Source: Turneriella sp942492915 (lineage in GTDB: Bacteria > Spirochaetota > Leptospiria > Turneriellales > Turneriellaceae). Taken from it: a DNA stretch of 64,000 nt. The stretch spans positions 3,534,001-3,598,000 of the forward strand of contig OW818662.1 of assembly GCA_942492915.1 (NCBI GenBank), read 5' to 3'. Positions 44,160 through 52,262 of the stretch are shown one piece after another. Every line of letters begins with the position of its first letter. Within the stretch, counting starts at the first letter, position 1. The position numbers were made by a program, and so were the translations under genes. A model generated the notes under the pieces. The model was not told the origin of the DNA, ran no database searches, and saw only the letters and a list, made by a program, of their open reading frames with translations.

Positions 44160-44833
44160 AGGCCGGCTGTTTCTTTCTGCTGGTCGGTCTGCTCGGAGCC
44201 TTCATGAGCAAAGTACGGGCGCAGGTTGACGGCTCGGGCACCGAGATCTCGGCTTCGACGCGGATGCAAGATTACCTGCAGCGCAGTCAATACCCTGAAA
44301 CCAACCGCCTGCTGCATGCCGGCGATACCTCGCTTTTTGAAACGCCGCTTCTACCGGGCGATGCACGCACCAGTGCGTCGATTCTCGCTTTTTCGGGCGA
44401 AAAGCTTCAAGGACAATCGTTGCAGATTTTCTTTCGCGTCAGAGTTCAGCAGGCTGGCCTTTATAGTTTTCGCACGCATCTTATTTCAGATCAGTACAAG
44501 CCACTGCTTGAGGTATTGCTTCATCAAAAGTTGACACCGGGCGAGCACACACTGTACTTTTTTATCTACGGAAAGGCGATTCGTGATTCTGGTTCGGCAG
44601 GCCCGTTTGATCTGCCCGGTATTGTCGGGGAAAAACTGCCGACAGACGGCGTGGCAGAAAATAATCAGCAAGGAGCCTTGCTGCCGCTTACGAAAAAATA
44701 CAGAACTCAGAAATACCGGCTGAGCGATTTTACCAGCAAAGCATGGGATTCGCCTGAAAAACGGGCAACCATTCGCCGCCTGCGGCTCGAAATAAGAGAC
44801 GAGCAGCGCTCATCGAAGAAAACTCGGCAATAA
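44156..44833 (+). CDS. Exported hypothetical protein, paralogue of the previous gene
   Basis: A 225-residue protein with a signal peptide (CFFLLVGLLGAFMSKVRAQ). Its core repeats the previous gene's domain: RVQQAGLYSFRTHLIS, FIYGKAIRDSGSAGPFDLPGIVG and KKYRTQKYRLSDFTSKAWDS line up with the equivalent segments there. The shared pattern is G-K-x-[IL]-R-D-x(3)-G-P-[FY]-x-L-x-G, then Y-R-T-x-x-Y-x-L-x-x-F. I do not know this domain. The ATG overlaps the upstream stop by 4 bases, so the two are made together. Confidence 0.6.
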   Translation: MKAGCFFLLVGLLGAFMSKVRAQVDGSGTEISASTRMQDYLQRSQYPETNRLLHAGDTSLFETPLLPGDARTSASILAFSGEKLQGQSLQIFFRVRVQQAGLYSFRTHLISDQYKPLLEVLLHQKLTPGEHTLYFFIYGKAIRDSGSAGPFDLPGIVGEKLPTDGVAENNQQGALLPLTKKYRTQKYRLSDFTSKAWDSPEKRATIRRLRLEIRDEQRSSKKTRQ

Positions 44834-44844
44834 GTCCTTTTGGC

Positions 44845-46881
44845 TTAGATGAGTGCGAGCCGCACAAGCGAGATGTCGTCGGAGCGACCGCCAGCTGCAT
44901 CGATTTCGGTTCTTATCTTCGCAAGGTCGCCAACTGTCTTTTCGACGATTTTCAAAAACCGTTCATCATCTGAGTCTATGCTGTTCTCAATTTCCAGGTC
45001 GTCTTTTCCATCAGAACCTGCAAATAGCATATCACCGGCCTTGAGGTGCACATAGTGTACCCTCGCTGCCTTGTTGCCTGTAGTTGAGCCAAGTTTGGGC
45101 GTCCGCTGCGCATCTTCAATGAAATTCGCGCGGCCGCGACGATAAATTACCAATCGTGGATGTTCTGCGTTTATATAATACGTTTCGCCGCGGGCGGTAT
45201 TCGTCAGACCCAAAATGGCTGACATATTCATTGAGCCTTTAAATAGCGAGAAGATGTGATCGAGTTCGCGGTAGACGCTTCGCAGCCAGATCTCAGGCTT
45301 ATCACCGATTGCGTTCTTACCTGCGAAACGCGCGAGAATAGATTGTAATGTGACTCCGCAGATCAGAGCCCCGGCGGCACCCTGGCTTGATTTGCCCATT
45401 GCGTCTCCGTTAAAAAAGAACAGCCACTTCGACCGGCTTGTTTTGAATTGTAAGGGAACGAACAGCGTGTAGTCTCCACCAATCTCTCCCGATTGTCCCT
45501 TGTAGCTAAACTTCTTTTTTTGCTCCATATAGAACGATGCCTGAAGTTTACCTATCTTTATTTCCGATGCCGTCAGCGGGTTCAGCAAGAGTGACATCAA
45601 CAGGTAATCTCCCTGTTGCATTTCTTCGAGGCGGGTCACATGGTTCAGCGCTTCACCCAGATCTTGTGTGCGCTCAGATATCATGGCTTCAAGATTCTCA
45701 TTGGTGTCGCGAATATACTGTATGCGCCGCTCCAATTCGGCGGCCATTTCGTTAAAGCCACGTGCAACCCGGCCAAGTTCATCGTCCGATACGCCATCGA
45801 CGCGCGTCGTGAGGTCGCCGGCGCTAAAACGCGTCATCGCATCAGAAACCGCCGAGGCATAGCCTGCAATCTTGTGACCGATTTTAAAAGAGAGCAATAC
45901 TCCCAAAAAAATCACGAGCAAGATTAGCGCGAATGAACCCCAGAAAAGCGTGTAGAGCAAAAATCGCGGATACGAAGGCTTAAGCGCAACGGCGATTCCC
46001 GGGTTTTGAATGTCAGGGCTCGCCACCGGTGTGGCAATGGGCACATAACGAAAGTCCATGACATCGTTCTGCGCAGTGCCGTTTTTATCTTTGAAACTCA
46101 CCCGACGCGAAACAGAATACGTTCGGTTAACTTCTGTGTAGTTGGCGTCGGTGATGCCTGTAAGGTCGCCTGCATACGAAGCAGCCGTAATTTTTCCGTT
46201 CGTCGCGATGAAAATTCCCGATTGCGTCAAATCGGCGAGCGTGCGGGCGAACTGGTGGTCGAGCACATAACCGGCGGTGATCGCCCCGATTCGGTCTTCG
46301 TCGAAATAAACCGGCACAGTATTCTGTAATACCAGGTGCCCTTTTTCTATCGCGAGCGCCGCAGTCGTCTCGCCTTTCTTAATGGCGTTTTCGATCGCGA
46401 TATTTTTGCTTTCATCTTCACCGAATTCAGCAGGGCTGTGGCTGCGCACGACCACAATGCCCTTGCGGTCATAGATGGTAATGCGGTTCAGAAAAACACT
46501 CGATTGCACCTGGCGGCAAACCCGCAGAATAGGGCCGACATTTATGGTGTCGGCGAGCAGTTCTTTCTTAATATACATGTTCTCTGCCAGAATGCGCGCA
46601 TAGACGAGGGTCGTGCGTTCATAAAAATTATACGCATTCTTTGCAGAGATCATTTTCTGCACCAGCGTCGCTTCTATCTGGTTGCTGATCTGGAAAAACA
46701 GCAACAAGAAAATCATTGAGAGCACGAACAGCATCGGCAAGACAGCGGTGAGAATAATGAAGTTTATCTTTGACGCCACCGAGTATTTTTCGATGCGCCG
46801 CTTTATCCAGCCGGGTACGGTAATACTCGCGTCAACGCGACGCAGCACACGTATGACGAGCGATGCCTCACGGTCATTCAC
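44845..46881 (-). CDS. Cache-HAMP-SpoIIE (PP2C-type) serine phosphatase
   Basis: From the GTG at 46881 (AGAGGT six bases upstream) the protein is 678 residues; a TTG at 46938 is also in frame. TM1 and TM2 enclose a periplasmic dCache-like sensor; HAMP (DDELGRVARGFNEMA) and a coiled coil lead to a SpoIIE/PP2C domain with GEIGGDYTLF, NGDAMGKSSQGA, AGSDGKDD and GGRSDDISLV metal-site motifs. Such RsbU-like enzymes dephosphorylate anti-sigma antagonists. Its start overlaps the end of the PhnD-like lipoprotein gene, so periplasmic ligand input is likely. No anti-sigma genes are adjacent. Confidence 0.85.
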   Translation of the reverse strand: MNDREASLVIRVLRRVDASITVPGWIKRRIEKYSVASKINFIILTAVLPMLFVLSMIFLLLFFQISNQIEATLVQKMISAKNAYNFYERTTLVYARILAENMYIKKELLADTINVGPILRVCRQVQSSVFLNRITIYDRKGIVVVRSHSPAEFGEDESKNIAIENAIKKGETTAALAIEKGHLVLQNTVPVYFDEDRIGAITAGYVLDHQFARTLADLTQSGIFIATNGKITAASYAGDLTGITDANYTEVNRTYSVSRRVSFKDKNGTAQNDVMDFRYVPIATPVASPDIQNPGIAVALKPSYPRFLLYTLFWGSFALILLVIFLGVLLSFKIGHKIAGYASAVSDAMTRFSAGDLTTRVDGVSDDELGRVARGFNEMAAELERRIQYIRDTNENLEAMISERTQDLGEALNHVTRLEEMQQGDYLLMSLLLNPLTASEIKIGKLQASFYMEQKKKFSYKGQSGEIGGDYTLFVPLQFKTSRSKWLFFFNGDAMGKSSQGAAGALICGVTLQSILARFAGKNAIGDKPEIWLRSVYRELDHIFSLFKGSMNMSAILGLTNTARGETYYINAEHPRLVIYRRGRANFIEDAQRTPKLGSTTGNKAARVHYVHLKAGDMLFAGSDGKDDLEIENSIDSDDERFLKIVEKTVGDLAKIRTEIDAAGGRSDDISLVRLALI

Positions 46882-47860
46882 TCTGTACCTCTGCCGGCTT
46901 GCGGTAGTTGCCGACTGCCCTGCCGGTTTGTCTGACAATGTCGTAGATGCGCGGCGAATGCACGACGTAGCCTGAATAGGGGAAACCCGCCGGTGCGTTC
47001 AGAATCTTTTGCCCGTTTTCAGTCTGCGTCTTTGGGTTAAGCCCAGTCAAAATTGCTCTCAACGCCGTGACTGAAGGCGCGCGTTTGCGCTTGCTGACGA
47101 CGATGGCGTCATAAGGTATCGGGTCAGTCTTCATCAGCACACGAACACCGGGTGGGCTCGACGGATAGTTTTCTTCAATGTAGCCGTCCCATGTCGCGCC
47201 TGCATCCACCTTACCACCGACGATCGCTTCGACGACATTCGGGTGTGAACCGAGAAAATATACCTTGGCGAAAAACTGATAGGGATCAATCTTCTTGCTC
47301 AGAAACAGGGCGAGGGGATATTTATATCCCGAAGATGAGCCTGTTTCGACGAACGCAAATGATTTGCCCTTCAAAAAAGAAATATCTCTATATTCTTCCC
47401 GGCAGAGAATAATGCCCCGGTAGTAATTCTTGCCACCGAGCTGCGCCGAAGCCACATATTCAGAATCTTTGTCGATGCGTTCGTCGAGTGCATCAGCGTA
47501 TGCTCCGGGTGAAAAAGAAGCAATCTGTACGATGCCCCGGCGCAGGTCGGTCACGAGCTCACGGTATTCCTGCACAATCAGCAGGCGCACCCGCGCCTTG
47601 AGTTTCTCAGAGAGGTATGCGGCGAGCGGCTGGTAGGCCTGGCGCATTTTTGCAGGGTCGCCCCACGGTGTGACACCGAAATTGATAGCTTTCGAATCTG
47701 CGTATACGGGCTCGTCGCTGCGTGAGGTGAGATTGAGGTCTGCGTAAACTTCTTCTTTTTTGCCCGCGGCCAGATCAGAAACGTCAGTGTGGCCTTCGCC
47801 CCGGCAAGAAACCAAAGCGGCACACAACAGAGCAGAATAGAGACTACGCCTGAGCAGCAT
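46874..47860 (-). CDS. PhnD-like periplasmic substrate-binding lipoprotein
   Basis: A 328-residue lipoprotein with lipobox LVSC (Cys19) and the phosphate/phosphonate-type binding-protein fold: INFGVTPWGDPAKMRQAYQPLAAYL, a LRRGIVQIASFSPGAYADAL lobe segment, FAFVETGSSSGYKYPLALFL and VDAGATWDGYIEENY. The family binds phosphonates, phosphite or other anions, but no ABC permease is nearby. Instead it is translationally coupled (8-base overlap) to the Cache-HAMP-SpoIIE phosphatase, suggesting it acts as its sensor subunit. Confidence 0.8.
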   Translation of the reverse strand: MLLRRSLYSALLCAALVSCRGEGHTDVSDLAAGKKEEVYADLNLTSRSDEPVYADSKAINFGVTPWGDPAKMRQAYQPLAAYLSEKLKARVRLLIVQEYRELVTDLRRGIVQIASFSPGAYADALDERIDKDSEYVASAQLGGKNYYRGIILCREEYRDISFLKGKSFAFVETGSSSGYKYPLALFLSKKIDPYQFFAKVYFLGSHPNVVEAIVGGKVDAGATWDGYIEENYPSSPPGVRVLMKTDPIPYDAIVVSKRKRAPSVTALRAILTGLNPKTQTENGQKILNAPAGFPYSGYVVHSPRIYDIVRQTGRAVGNYRKPAEVQSE

Positions 47861-48047
47861 CGCAGGCCATCAATCTCTGGTCGGATTAAAAAAACAACCA
47901 ATTCACGAAATGGCAATACTACGCAGTCCCTTACTCTGACGCGGCTTCAGTTCTAAGTTGAACAGTTCGTCATTTTTATTGACCCGACGTTTCTCGCGCC
48001 ATGAATAACTACGGCGTGGGCTAACTACGACGCCGCAGCGAGGTAAA

Positions 48048-48923
48048 ATGAAGTCCCAATCCATCTCTATCCCCGTTCCTTTCGGGAAAATTCACATGCA
48101 GGTCGCCGGCCCCGAATCGTCGAAAGCAATCCTCTTTATACATGGCTGGCCCGATTCGCACGACACCTGGTCGCACCAGATGGAATATTTTTCAAAGAAG
48201 TACCGCGTCGGTGCGATCGATCTGCCTGGAGTCGGTGAGTCGGACGCTCCCCCTGAGCGTTCGGGCTACCACATCGATAATATTCTGCCGCTGATCTCTG
48301 CCGCAATCAAAGCGCTGGGCGCAAAAGAGACCCACTTGGTCGCGCACGACTGGGGTGCAATCATCAGCTGGGTGTTTGCGTCGCGCCCCGAATATGCATC
48401 GCAGATTGCGTCGTACACCGCTGTCAGCGGCCCACACCCCGCGCTCGCGCGCGAGAACCTGTTTGGCAAATTCAAATCAATGGATCCTGGCAAGATGCTT
48501 GAAGGCGTGCAGCAGACTGCGAAGTCATGGTACATCTACCTGTTCCAATTACCGTACGTGCCCGATTTTATTCTGAACAACTTCGGCCGCCTCGTGTGGC
48601 CGCGCGCGCTGATGCAGGGTGGCGTGCCGCCAGAAGACCCGATGCTCGATGCTTCGAACGAAGACATCGGCAAGATTGCAGTCAATCCGCTGAACCTGTA
48701 CCGCGAAATGCTGCAGGGCAAATGGATTGAAGTTCCCAGTCGGATTGATACTCGTGTGCAAGTTATTATTCCTAATCACGACCTCGCGATCACCCCGGAA
48801 ATCTACTCGAACGTGACGGATGTCTGCCCACAGGCACAGTTACACTATGTGGACGCGAACCACTGGGTGCAGCGTTCGCACCCAGACCTCGTCAACAAAC
48901 TCATCGAAGAATTTATCCAATGA
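48048..48923 (+). CDS. Epoxide-hydrolase-like alpha/beta hydrolase
   Basis: A 291-residue alpha/beta hydrolase with the haloalkane dehalogenase / epoxide hydrolase layout: oxyanion HGWPDS (about residues 32-37), nucleophile Asp101 in AHDWGA, a cap domain, a likely acid in IIPNHDLAI and the catalytic His in ANHWVQRSHPD. The ATG has a good GAGGTA site. Such enzymes open epoxides or dehalogenate; without the cap-residue detail the substrate is open. Its stop lies in a bidirectional terminator shared with the convergent desaturase gene. Confidence 0.8.
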   Translation: MKSQSISIPVPFGKIHMQVAGPESSKAILFIHGWPDSHDTWSHQMEYFSKKYRVGAIDLPGVGESDAPPERSGYHIDNILPLISAAIKALGAKETHLVAHDWGAIISWVFASRPEYASQIASYTAVSGPHPALARENLFGKFKSMDPGKMLEGVQQTAKSWYIYLFQLPYVPDFILNNFGRLVWPRALMQGGVPPEDPMLDASNEDIGKIAVNPLNLYREMLQGKWIEVPSRIDTRVQVIIPNHDLAITPEIYSNVTDVCPQAQLHYVDANHWVQRSHPDLVNKLIEEFIQ

Positions 48924-48951
48924 CATTCGCGCGCAGCGCGAATGTCATTGG
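48917..48951. terminator. Bidirectional 15-bp hairpin terminator
   Basis: CCAATGACATTCGCG (48917-48931) and its exact complement (48937-48951) enclose a CGCAG loop. The left arm contains the hydrolase TGA, and the desaturase stop follows at 48958, so it serves both convergent genes. There is no T-run. Confidence 0.6.
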
Positions 48952-48957
48952 AGTTTC

Positions 48958-50028
48958 CTACGCTGCCTTAAACCAACCATCTGGCAGAGAGAAGCGGAAG
49001 ATGCGCTGCAGCACTTCTGTGTACTGCTTCGCAAAGCTGCCGGTGTTATAGTTCTGCCCGTATTTCTCGCAGATCGCGCGCACCTTCGGCGCCATTGCGG
49101 CGTAACGCCACGCGGGAATATCGGGATACAGGTGATGCTCGATCTGGTGGCTGAGGTTGCCGGTCAGAATATGGAACCACCAGTCGCCTTCGAGATTACC
49201 TGAGCCCCTGAGCTGGCGCAGATACCACGCGCCACGGCTTTCGTTTTCGGTTTCATCTTGCGTGAAGGTCTCTGCGTCGCTGGTGAAGTGGCCGCAAAAG
49301 ATGATCGCGTGCGCCCACACATTGCGCATCAGGTTCGCGACAGCGTTGCCAGTGAGCACCGGTACCGCGTTAATACCGGCCGTCGCCGGAAAGTAAACAT
49401 AGTCTTTCGCGGCTTGAGCCAGAATCTTAGAAAAGATTGGCTTCAGTTCATCGAGGGTCAGCTGCTTTTCGCCGTTCTTGATGCGGTCCGTTTCGAGGTC
49501 GTGCAGCGCCACACCCCACTCAAAGAAGAGGGACAGCAGCGTGTTTGAGATTGGCTGCGCGAGGTGCTGCGGTTTCCACGGTTCATCGGCGGTGAGGCGC
49601 AGAATGCCATAGCCGAGGTCGCGGTCTTTGCCGACGACGTTCGTGTAGGTGTGGTGCATATAGTTGTGCGAATGCCTCCATGATTCTGAGGTCGAGGCGG
49701 TATCCCACTCATAGGTCTGCGAATGCAATTCGGGATCATTCATGAAATCGTACTGCCCGTGCATGATATTGTGGCCGATTTCCATGTTCTCCAGAATCTT
49801 GGCTATACCGAGCGACCAGGTGCCCTTGATCCAGGCTGCAGGGTTTGAACCTTCAGTTTTCAAGAGTTCACGACCCAGCAGTTCGTGGTCGCGACAGAGT
49901 TGAATAATGTCACGAATGTACTGCGCGTCTTCTTCGCCGACTTTGGCAAGGGTCTCGGCCCGTACCGCGTCGAGTTCGCGACCGAACGCTTCCAGTTCTT
50001 CTGCATTGAGTTTTCTATTGGTTTTCAT
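48958..50028 (-). CDS. Membrane fatty acid desaturase
   Basis: From the ATG at 50028, which has AAGGAGA eight bases upstream, the protein is 356 residues. The three histidine boxes of the acyl-CoA/acyl-lipid desaturase family are present: GHNIMHG (about 85-91), HSHNYMHH (about 119-126) and HQIEHHLYP near 310. They hold the di-iron centre that inserts a double bond into a fatty acid using O2. It is directly downstream of its likely electron donor, the ferredoxin-type reductase, in the same operon. Confidence 0.85.
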   Translation of the reverse strand: MKTNRKLNAEELEAFGRELDAVRAETLAKVGEEDAQYIRDIIQLCRDHELLGRELLKTEGSNPAAWIKGTWSLGIAKILENMEIGHNIMHGQYDFMNDPELHSQTYEWDTASTSESWRHSHNYMHHTYTNVVGKDRDLGYGILRLTADEPWKPQHLAQPISNTLLSLFFEWGVALHDLETDRIKNGEKQLTLDELKPIFSKILAQAAKDYVYFPATAGINAVPVLTGNAVANLMRNVWAHAIIFCGHFTSDAETFTQDETENESRGAWYLRQLRGSGNLEGDWWFHILTGNLSHQIEHHLYPDIPAWRYAAMAPKVRAICEKYGQNYNTGSFAKQYTEVLQRIFRFSLPDGWFKAA

Positions 50029-50057
50029 TTTGTTCTCCTTGGGTAATTTAGCGCGGT

Positions 50058-51167
50058 TTACAATTCTATCTCCACTCTTCCCACGGCCTGCGTGATACAA
50101 AGTTGTATATTTTCATCTCCTGAGGTCTCTTTCCCCGTCAGAATATTTTTCACGGTGCCCGATGTTTTATGCACCTTGCATTCATGGCAGATGCCGCGGC
50201 GGCAGCCATGCTTGGGTTTGAGACCGGCTGCTTCGGCGACTTCGAGCAGGTTTGCCTCGGCTTTCGCCTCGACGCCCGAGCGCAGAAAACTGGCGACCCC
50301 TTCTTGGATTGTCGCCGCGGGCAGCGTGAAGTATTCGCTGTGTATCACGGTAAAGTCGGCTGATGAGAAACCGTCTTTGAGGTTTTGAACAAAATCGCCG
50401 GGGCCACAAAGAAACACTTCTGCGCTTCGGGTGCCGCAGCTTTTTCCGAGTAGCGGTTGCAAAGTCTCGAAGTTGAGGCGACGCTTTTCGCCGCCTTCAG
50501 CTTCACTGAGAAACAGTAGCGGATAAAAATTCTCATGGACCTCGGCGAGGTGTTCGAGTTCGGCACGGAAAATAACTGCATTAGCCGAGCGTGCAGCGTG
50601 GTAAAAGTATACATCCGCTGTGGTGCCTGAAGCGAGCAGTTCACGCGCCATCGCATAAACCGGAGTGATACCGCTGCCCGCCGAGCAGAAGACATAAGTA
50701 GAGGCGGCTTGATTCGCCACCACAAAATCACCTTTGGGTGCCGAAATTTCAATCTTCTGCCCCGTGAACGCGTGATCGTGCAGGTAGTTCGAGACGATAC
50801 CGTCTACCTGTCGCTTCACCGTGATCTGCAACGGCTGCGCAGCAATGCCACCAGGCGCAACCCCGGTCACGCTTGTGAGCGAGTACTGCCGCACGTGGCG
50901 CACGCCGCGAATTTCTACTGCGACGTCGATGTGCTGGCCAGCGCGAACCATAGGGTAGCCCGACGGCGGCATGAGGCTAAGCGAAATAGTGTCGGCCGTT
51001 TCGGCGGCTCGGTGTGTCACCATCGCAATCGGGCGGTACGTCGCACGCGCTGTGCCGGTATAACGCTGCGCGCCGGGACTGAATATGCCCGTGCGTGCAA
51101 AGTCGGGCAGGTAGCTCTCAAAGAGTTTGAAGGTTTCCATAAGCGTGGTTTGCGTCGTCTGTTCCAT
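50058..51167 (-). CDS. Ferredoxin-NADPH-type oxidoreductase with C-terminal 2Fe-2S domain
   Basis: From the ATG at 51167 (CAGGGGGA upstream) the protein is 369 residues. An FAD-binding beta barrel (HVRQYSLTSV), an NAD(P)-binding fold (YVFCSAGSGITPVYAMARELL) and a C-terminal plant-type 2Fe-2S domain (GCRRGICHEC, then a last Cys in QLCITQAVG) are in order. This matches the electron-transfer partners of bacterial membrane desaturases (compare Mycobacterium DesA3 with Rv3230c). It lies just upstream of the desaturase and downstream of a TAAACAATTGTTTA palindrome. Confidence 0.85.
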   Translation of the reverse strand: MEQTTQTTLMETFKLFESYLPDFARTGIFSPGAQRYTGTARATYRPIAMVTHRAAETADTISLSLMPPSGYPMVRAGQHIDVAVEIRGVRHVRQYSLTSVTGVAPGGIAAQPLQITVKRQVDGIVSNYLHDHAFTGQKIEISAPKGDFVVANQAASTYVFCSAGSGITPVYAMARELLASGTTADVYFYHAARSANAVIFRAELEHLAEVHENFYPLLFLSEAEGGEKRRLNFETLQPLLGKSCGTRSAEVFLCGPGDFVQNLKDGFSSADFTVIHSEYFTLPAATIQEGVASFLRSGVEAKAEANLLEVAEAAGLKPKHGCRRGICHECKVHKTSGTVKNILTGKETSGDENIQLCITQAVGRVEIEL

Positions 51168-51209
51168 AAATCCCCCTGTCGACACAAACTAACAGCGTTA
51201 GATATAGTG

Positions 51210-51223
51210 TAAACAATTGTTTA
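51210..51223. promoter_or_regulatory. 14-bp palindrome in front of the desaturase-reductase operon (candidate operator)
   Basis: TAAACAATTGTTTA is a perfect palindrome about 45 bases upstream of the reductase ATG, in an AT-rich stretch where a promoter is expected. It is likely the binding site of a lipid-responsive repressor (TetR/DesT-like); which one is unknown. Confidence 0.5.
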
Positions 51224-51295
51224 TCTTTATTCGAAGACAGATCTTTTGATAAACGAGGATTTTTCCCAGTTACGTTTTTGGCCATTATCACAAAT

Positions 51296-51334
51296 TGCTA
51301 GCAGGCCTCTGAAAAAAGGAATCTGCTAGCAGGC
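51296..51334. repeat. Pair of 11-bp direct repeats
   Basis: TGCTAGCAGGC occurs at 51296-51306 and again at 51324-51334, 28 bases apart, in the intergenic region between the desaturase operon and the arsR-family gene. The core GCTAGC is itself a palindrome. It could be a binding-site pair or just a small duplication. Confidence 0.4.
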
Positions 51335-51350
51335 ATCCGCAGCCGCAAAA

Positions 51351-51382
51351 GCGAAAAGCTGGCCGCTTCGGTGGCTTTTCGC
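51351..51382. terminator. Intergenic hairpin upstream of the arsR-family gene
   Basis: GCGAAAAGC (51351-51359) and GCTTTTCGC (51374-51382) are exact complements around a 14-base GC-rich loop. It sits between the divergent promoters of the desaturase operon and the SRPBCC cluster, perhaps insulating one from the other. The role is not certain. Confidence 0.4.
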
Positions 51383-51406
51383 GATTTCAGGGTCTGTTAA
51401 ATTCTA

Positions 51407-51462
51407 TTGACGCAGGCGTCGCAGTCTAGTAATTAACCTATAGGTTAATTAACCATATGGTT
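51407..51462 (+). promoter_or_regulatory. Promoter and double ArsR-type operator overlapping the repressor start codon
   Basis: A TTGACG at 51407-51412 is a candidate -35 box. AATTAACCTATAGGTTAATT is a perfect palindrome at 51431-51450, and AACCATATGGTT at 51451-51462 is a second one 16 bases on, whose ATG is the arsR start codon (51457). Both share AACC-N4-GGTT, the usual ArsR-family autorepressor pattern. Confidence 0.65.
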
Positions 51463-51852
51463 CAATCCTCCTCCACAAGTGACCACCTCAGCGCGACGTT
51501 TGCGGCACTGGCAGACCCCACGCGCAGAGCGATGCTCGCGCGATTGGGCAAGGGCGAGGCTACCGTGACTGAACTCGCGAAGCCATTCAAGATGAGTGCG
51601 CCCGCGATTTCGAAACACATCAAGGTGCTCGAAAAGGCCGGGCTCATCACGCGCGAAAAAGACGCGCAGTGGCGGCGCTGTCGCATCGAAGCGGCGAGGC
51701 TAAAAGAAGCAAACGAATTTATCGAAAAGTACCGCAAATTCTGGGAAGACAGTTTCGATCGATTAGAAATTTATTTGAAAAATCTTCAAGAGCACCAGCG
51801 GGCGCGGCCCGCGGATGCTCTTGAAGTCAAAGCCAAAGGAGAACTAAAATGA
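51457..51852 (+). CDS. ArsR-family repressor heading the SRPBCC cluster
   Basis: A 131-residue winged-helix regulator (LADPTRRAMLARLGKGEATVTELAKPF, then MSAPAISKHIKVLEKAGLI). It lacks the CxC metal site of ArsR/SmtB sensors, and belongs to the branch usually encoded next to SRPBCC proteins. The start codon sits inside its own candidate operator. Its stop overlaps the first SRPBCC gene (ATGA), so it is co-transcribed with the operon it most likely represses. Confidence 0.9.
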   Translation: MVQSSSTSDHLSATFAALADPTRRAMLARLGKGEATVTELAKPFKMSAPAISKHIKVLEKAGLITREKDAQWRRCRIEAARLKEANEFIEKYRKFWEDSFDRLEIYLKNLQEHQRARPADALEVKAKGELK

Positions 51853-52262
51853 ACACAAAGATTAACATTGAAGCGACGGTTTCCGCCCCCGTCGCCAAAG
51901 TTTGGGATTTTTGGAACAAGCCCGAGCACATCACAAAATGGAACTTTGCTATCGACACTTGGCATTGCCCTAGCGCGAAGAATGATCTCAAAGTCGGCGG
52001 TAAACTGCAATCGCGCATGGAAGCGAAAGATGGCAGCTTTGGTTTCGATTTCGAAGCGACTTATGATGAAGTCGTCGATCAAAAACGCATTGTTTATACC
52101 ATTGCGGACGGCCGCAAAGTCGAAACCGACTTCAGCGACGTTGGTGGCAAAACGAAAATAGTAACCGTGTTCGAAGCCGAAAGTGAGAACCCCGTAGAAA
52201 TGCAAAAGGGCGGCTGGCAGGCGATTCTCGATAGTTTTAAGAAATACGCGGAGGCAAACTAA
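51849..52262 (+). CDS. SRPBCC (AHSA1-like) domain protein 1
   Basis: A 137-residue START-like helix-grip protein of the AHSA1/SRPBCC superfamily, which binds hydrophobic ligands in a central cavity. The family opening is visible (VSAPVAKVWDFWNKPEHITKWNFA in spirit, WxxxxxPEHITKW), then DLKVGGKLQSRM and the C-terminal helix QKGGWQAILDSFKKY. It is the first of eight such genes here, coupled to the ArsR gene by a 4-base overlap and to the next gene by TAATG. Confidence 0.85.
   Translation: MNTKINIEATVSAPVAKVWDFWNKPEHITKWNFAIDTWHCPSAKNDLKVGGKLQSRMEAKDGSFGFDFEATYDEVVDQKRIVYTIADGRKVETDFSDVGGKTKIVTVFEAESENPVEMQKGGWQAILDSFKKYAEAN

Noticed and set aside
48007..48033. AACTACG-[GA]-CG direct repeat upstream of the epoxide-hydrolase-like gene
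   Set aside because: It is only about 10 bases long with one mismatch and no further copies; too weak to call a binding site.
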